Below, in pieces: positions 5,973-6,986 of a stretch of 6,986 nt of DNA (positions within the stretch are counted from its first letter, which is position 1; each line of letters starts with the position of its first letter). Source of the DNA: Geobacter sp. (lineage in GTDB: Bacteria; Desulfobacterota; Desulfuromonadia; Geobacterales; Geobacteraceae); the NCBI GenBank assembly GCA_003499925.1, contig DNRQ01000006.1, forward strand, positions 402-7,387, written 5' to 3'. The notes beneath the pieces were generated by a model that was not told the DNA's origin, ran no database searches, and was given only the letters and a program-made list of their open reading frames with translations. The position numbers were made by a program, and so were the translations under genes.

Positions 5973-5997
5973 CGGCCGGGCAGCAATTGCCCGGCCG
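5973..5997 (+). other. Intergenic hairpin between the OmpA and BON genes
   Basis: Perfect 10-base arms CGGCCGGGCA (5973-5982) and TGCCCGGCCG (5988-5997) enclose the loop GCAAT, ten bases after the OmpA stop codon. No T-run follows, so it is a poor intrinsic terminator. It may instead partly attenuate transcription or protect the upstream mRNA from 3' decay, setting different levels of the two proteins. Confidence 0.65.
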
Positions 5998-6042
5998 GAT
6001 TGCCGGATCAATTGACGAGGCCCAAGATGAAACCACATTAAC

Positions 6043-6048
6043 AGGAGA
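6043..6048 (+). promoter_or_regulatory. Ribosome binding site of the BON-domain gene
   Basis: AGGAGA stands 7-8 bases before the ATG at 6056. An earlier in-frame TTG at 5987 lies within the upstream hairpin, and starting there would bury the signal peptide, so 6056 is the start. Confidence 0.75.
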
Positions 6049-6055
6049 TCAAACG

Positions 6056-6814
6056 ATGAAACCGATACATTCACTGTCCATAATGGCGGCCGTAGTGGCC
6101 CTGCTGGCGGTAAGCGCCCCCGCAGTGCACGCCTCGAAGACCGACAGTCGCATCGAAGGCGCAGCCAAGCAGTCCCACGTATTCAAGACCTACCTGAAGG
6201 GCGACGACATCAAGGTGAAATCCAAAGACGGCGCAGTCACCCTGACCGGCGAGGTGCTCGACGAATCCCACCTCAGGCTGGCCCAGGAGACTGTGGCAGG
6301 GCTTCCCAACGTCAAGAGCGTCGACAACAGGCTGAAAGTGAAAGCCGAGACCCCGAGCAAGACGCCGGATGCCTGGACGCTGGCCAAGGTCAAATCAACG
6401 CTGCTGTTTCATCGCTCCGTTAGCGCCGCCACCACCGAGGTCGACGTTAAGGACGGCATGGTCACCCTGCGCGGTTCCGCTGCCAACCAGGCGCAGAAGG
6501 ATCTGACTTCCGAGTACGTCCGGGACGTGGAAGGGGTTAAAGAGGTGAAGAACGAGATGACCGTGTCGCAGAGCCCGAAAAAGACCAAGACGGTGGGCAA
6601 AAAAATCGATGACGCCTCCATCACCGCCCAGGTGAAGATGACCCTGCTCTACCACCGCTCGACCAGCGCCCTGAAAACCAAGATCGAGACCGATCACGGC
6701 GTGGTGTCGATGTACGGCAAGGCCAAAGATACGGCCGAGAAAGAGCTGGCTGCCAAACTTGCCGGCGACGTAAACGGCGTCAAGGGTGTCAACAACCGGA
6801 TGACCGTAGAGTAG
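6056..6814 (+). CDS. Periplasmic protein with three BON domains (OsmY-like)
   Basis: A 252-residue protein with a signal peptide (MKPIHS, then a hydrophobic core) and a likely signal peptidase I cut after AVHA (residue 26). Three BON domains follow: about 30-96, 106-171 and 185-252. Each shows the family pattern of a helix, a strand with a DG or HG turn and VTLxG-like strand (DGAVTLTGEV, DGMVTLRGSA, HGVVSMYGKA), and a final GVKxVxNxMTV-type strand. Domains 2 and 3 are more alike (KSTLLFHRSVSA versus KMTLLYHRSTSA) than either is to domain 1. BON domains are thought to bind phospholipid or other envelope surfaces. E. coli OsmY, an osmotic-shock-induced periplasmic protein, has two, so three is one more than that model. 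It is the last gene before a strong terminator and fits the operon's envelope theme. The exact role is unknown. Confidence 0.92.
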   Translation: MKPIHSLSIMAAVVALLAVSAPAVHASKTDSRIEGAAKQSHVFKTYLKGDDIKVKSKDGAVTLTGEVLDESHLRLAQETVAGLPNVKSVDNRLKVKAETPSKTPDAWTLAKVKSTLLFHRSVSAATTEVDVKDGMVTLRGSAANQAQKDLTSEYVRDVEGVKEVKNEMTVSQSPKKTKTVGKKIDDASITAQVKMTLLYHRSTSALKTKIETDHGVVSMYGKAKDTAEKELAAKLAGDVNGVKGVNNRMTVE

Positions 6815-6846
6815 TCCCGGGTTGAGAGGGTCGGAAGCTGCTTGGA

Positions 6847-6890
6847 CCACTGCCGGCTGTTTTGCCGAGGCAAAGCCGGCAGTGGTTTTT
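6847..6890 (+). terminator. Intrinsic (Rho-independent) terminator
   Basis: Perfect 12-base arms CCACTGCCGGCT (6847-6858) and AGCCGGCAGTGG (6874-6885) are followed immediately by five T (6886-6890). The loop can extend the stem with TTTGCC/GGCAAA. Outer bases CTTGG (6841-6845) and CCAAG (6893-6897) can pair as well. It lies 32 bases after the BON stop codon and marks the operon's end. The reverse strand has no suitable T-run, so it acts in one direction. Confidence 0.92.
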
Positions 6891-6943
6891 GACCAAGATG
6901 GTCACCCGATTAGTACCAATCTCCCGCAAACTGAGCAAACACC

Positions 6944-6980
6944 CCCTCCCCCTTGATGGGGGAGGGTTGGGGAGAGGGTG
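6944..6980 (+). repeat. CCCTCCCC palindromic repeat, copy 3 (forward orientation)
   Basis: Nine-base arms CCCTCCCCC (6944-6952) and GGGGGAGGG (6958-6966) enclose TTGAT. A G-rich tail TTGGGGAGAGGGTG follows. It matches copy 2 in layout and orientation and lies in the non-coding sequence after the operon terminator, near the window edge, so its full extent may not be visible. Confidence 0.7.
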
Positions 6981-6986
6981 AAAAGC

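Noticed and set aside
4815..6074. Long minus-strand open frame (419 codons) opposite the OmpA gene
   Set aside because: It is antisense to a clear two-domain OmpA lipoprotein, encodes no recognisable domain, and has low-complexity composition expected from the reverse of GC-rich codons.

Overview
The window looks like GC-rich (about 60%) chromosomal DNA of a Gram-negative bacterium. It most resembles the Desulfuromonadales/Geobacter group. This rests on protein style (a CheB/CheR-PAS fusion, a PAS-containing sigma-54 activator, an OmpA lipoprotein whose domains begin with C[VI]SL and end with IIDCV, a BON-repeat protein) and on CCCTCCCC-type palindromic repeats between genes. The taxonomic call is an inference; no marker gene is present. 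All five genes lie on the + strand.

Region 1 (1-3892) is regulatory. It opens inside a CheB-CheR-PAS fusion whose 5' end lies outside the window. This protein has a methylesterase tail, a complete CheR methyltransferase, a PAS-like domain, a heptad coiled coil and a second PAS domain, but no histidine kinase. Seventy bases later comes a bacterial enhancer-binding protein: coiled coil, PAS, coiled coil, sigma-54 AAA+ domain and a FhlA-type helix-turn-helix. It has no receiver domain.

Region 2 (3893-4425) is a 533-base intergenic stretch. Its left half holds two G/C-homopolymer palindromes in opposite orientation. The second is nested inside a 98-base block bounded by 10-bp inverted repeats and ends near a T7 run. 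Its right half reads as a complete sigma-54 promoter: a 34-bp dyad plus an extra half-site (candidate enhancer, about -133 to -88), a perfect match to the relaxed IHF consensus (about -54 to -42) and a near-consensus -24/-12 element at 4333-4348.

Region 3 (4426-6814) is a probable operon under that promoter: a small ABM-fold (antibiotic biosynthesis monooxygenase-like) protein, a lipoprotein with two tandem OmpA C-terminal peptidoglycan-binding domains, and a periplasmic protein with three BON domains. A strong intrinsic terminator follows at 6847-6890, then a third copy of the palindromic repeat at the right edge.

Working model (inference): the PAS-bearing activator, perhaps with the CheB/CheR-PAS protein, senses a signal and switches on the sigma-54 promoter of a cell-envelope maintenance or stress operon. 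The most notable result is the intact enhancer-IHF-sigma-54 promoter directly between a sigma-54 activator and this envelope operon.
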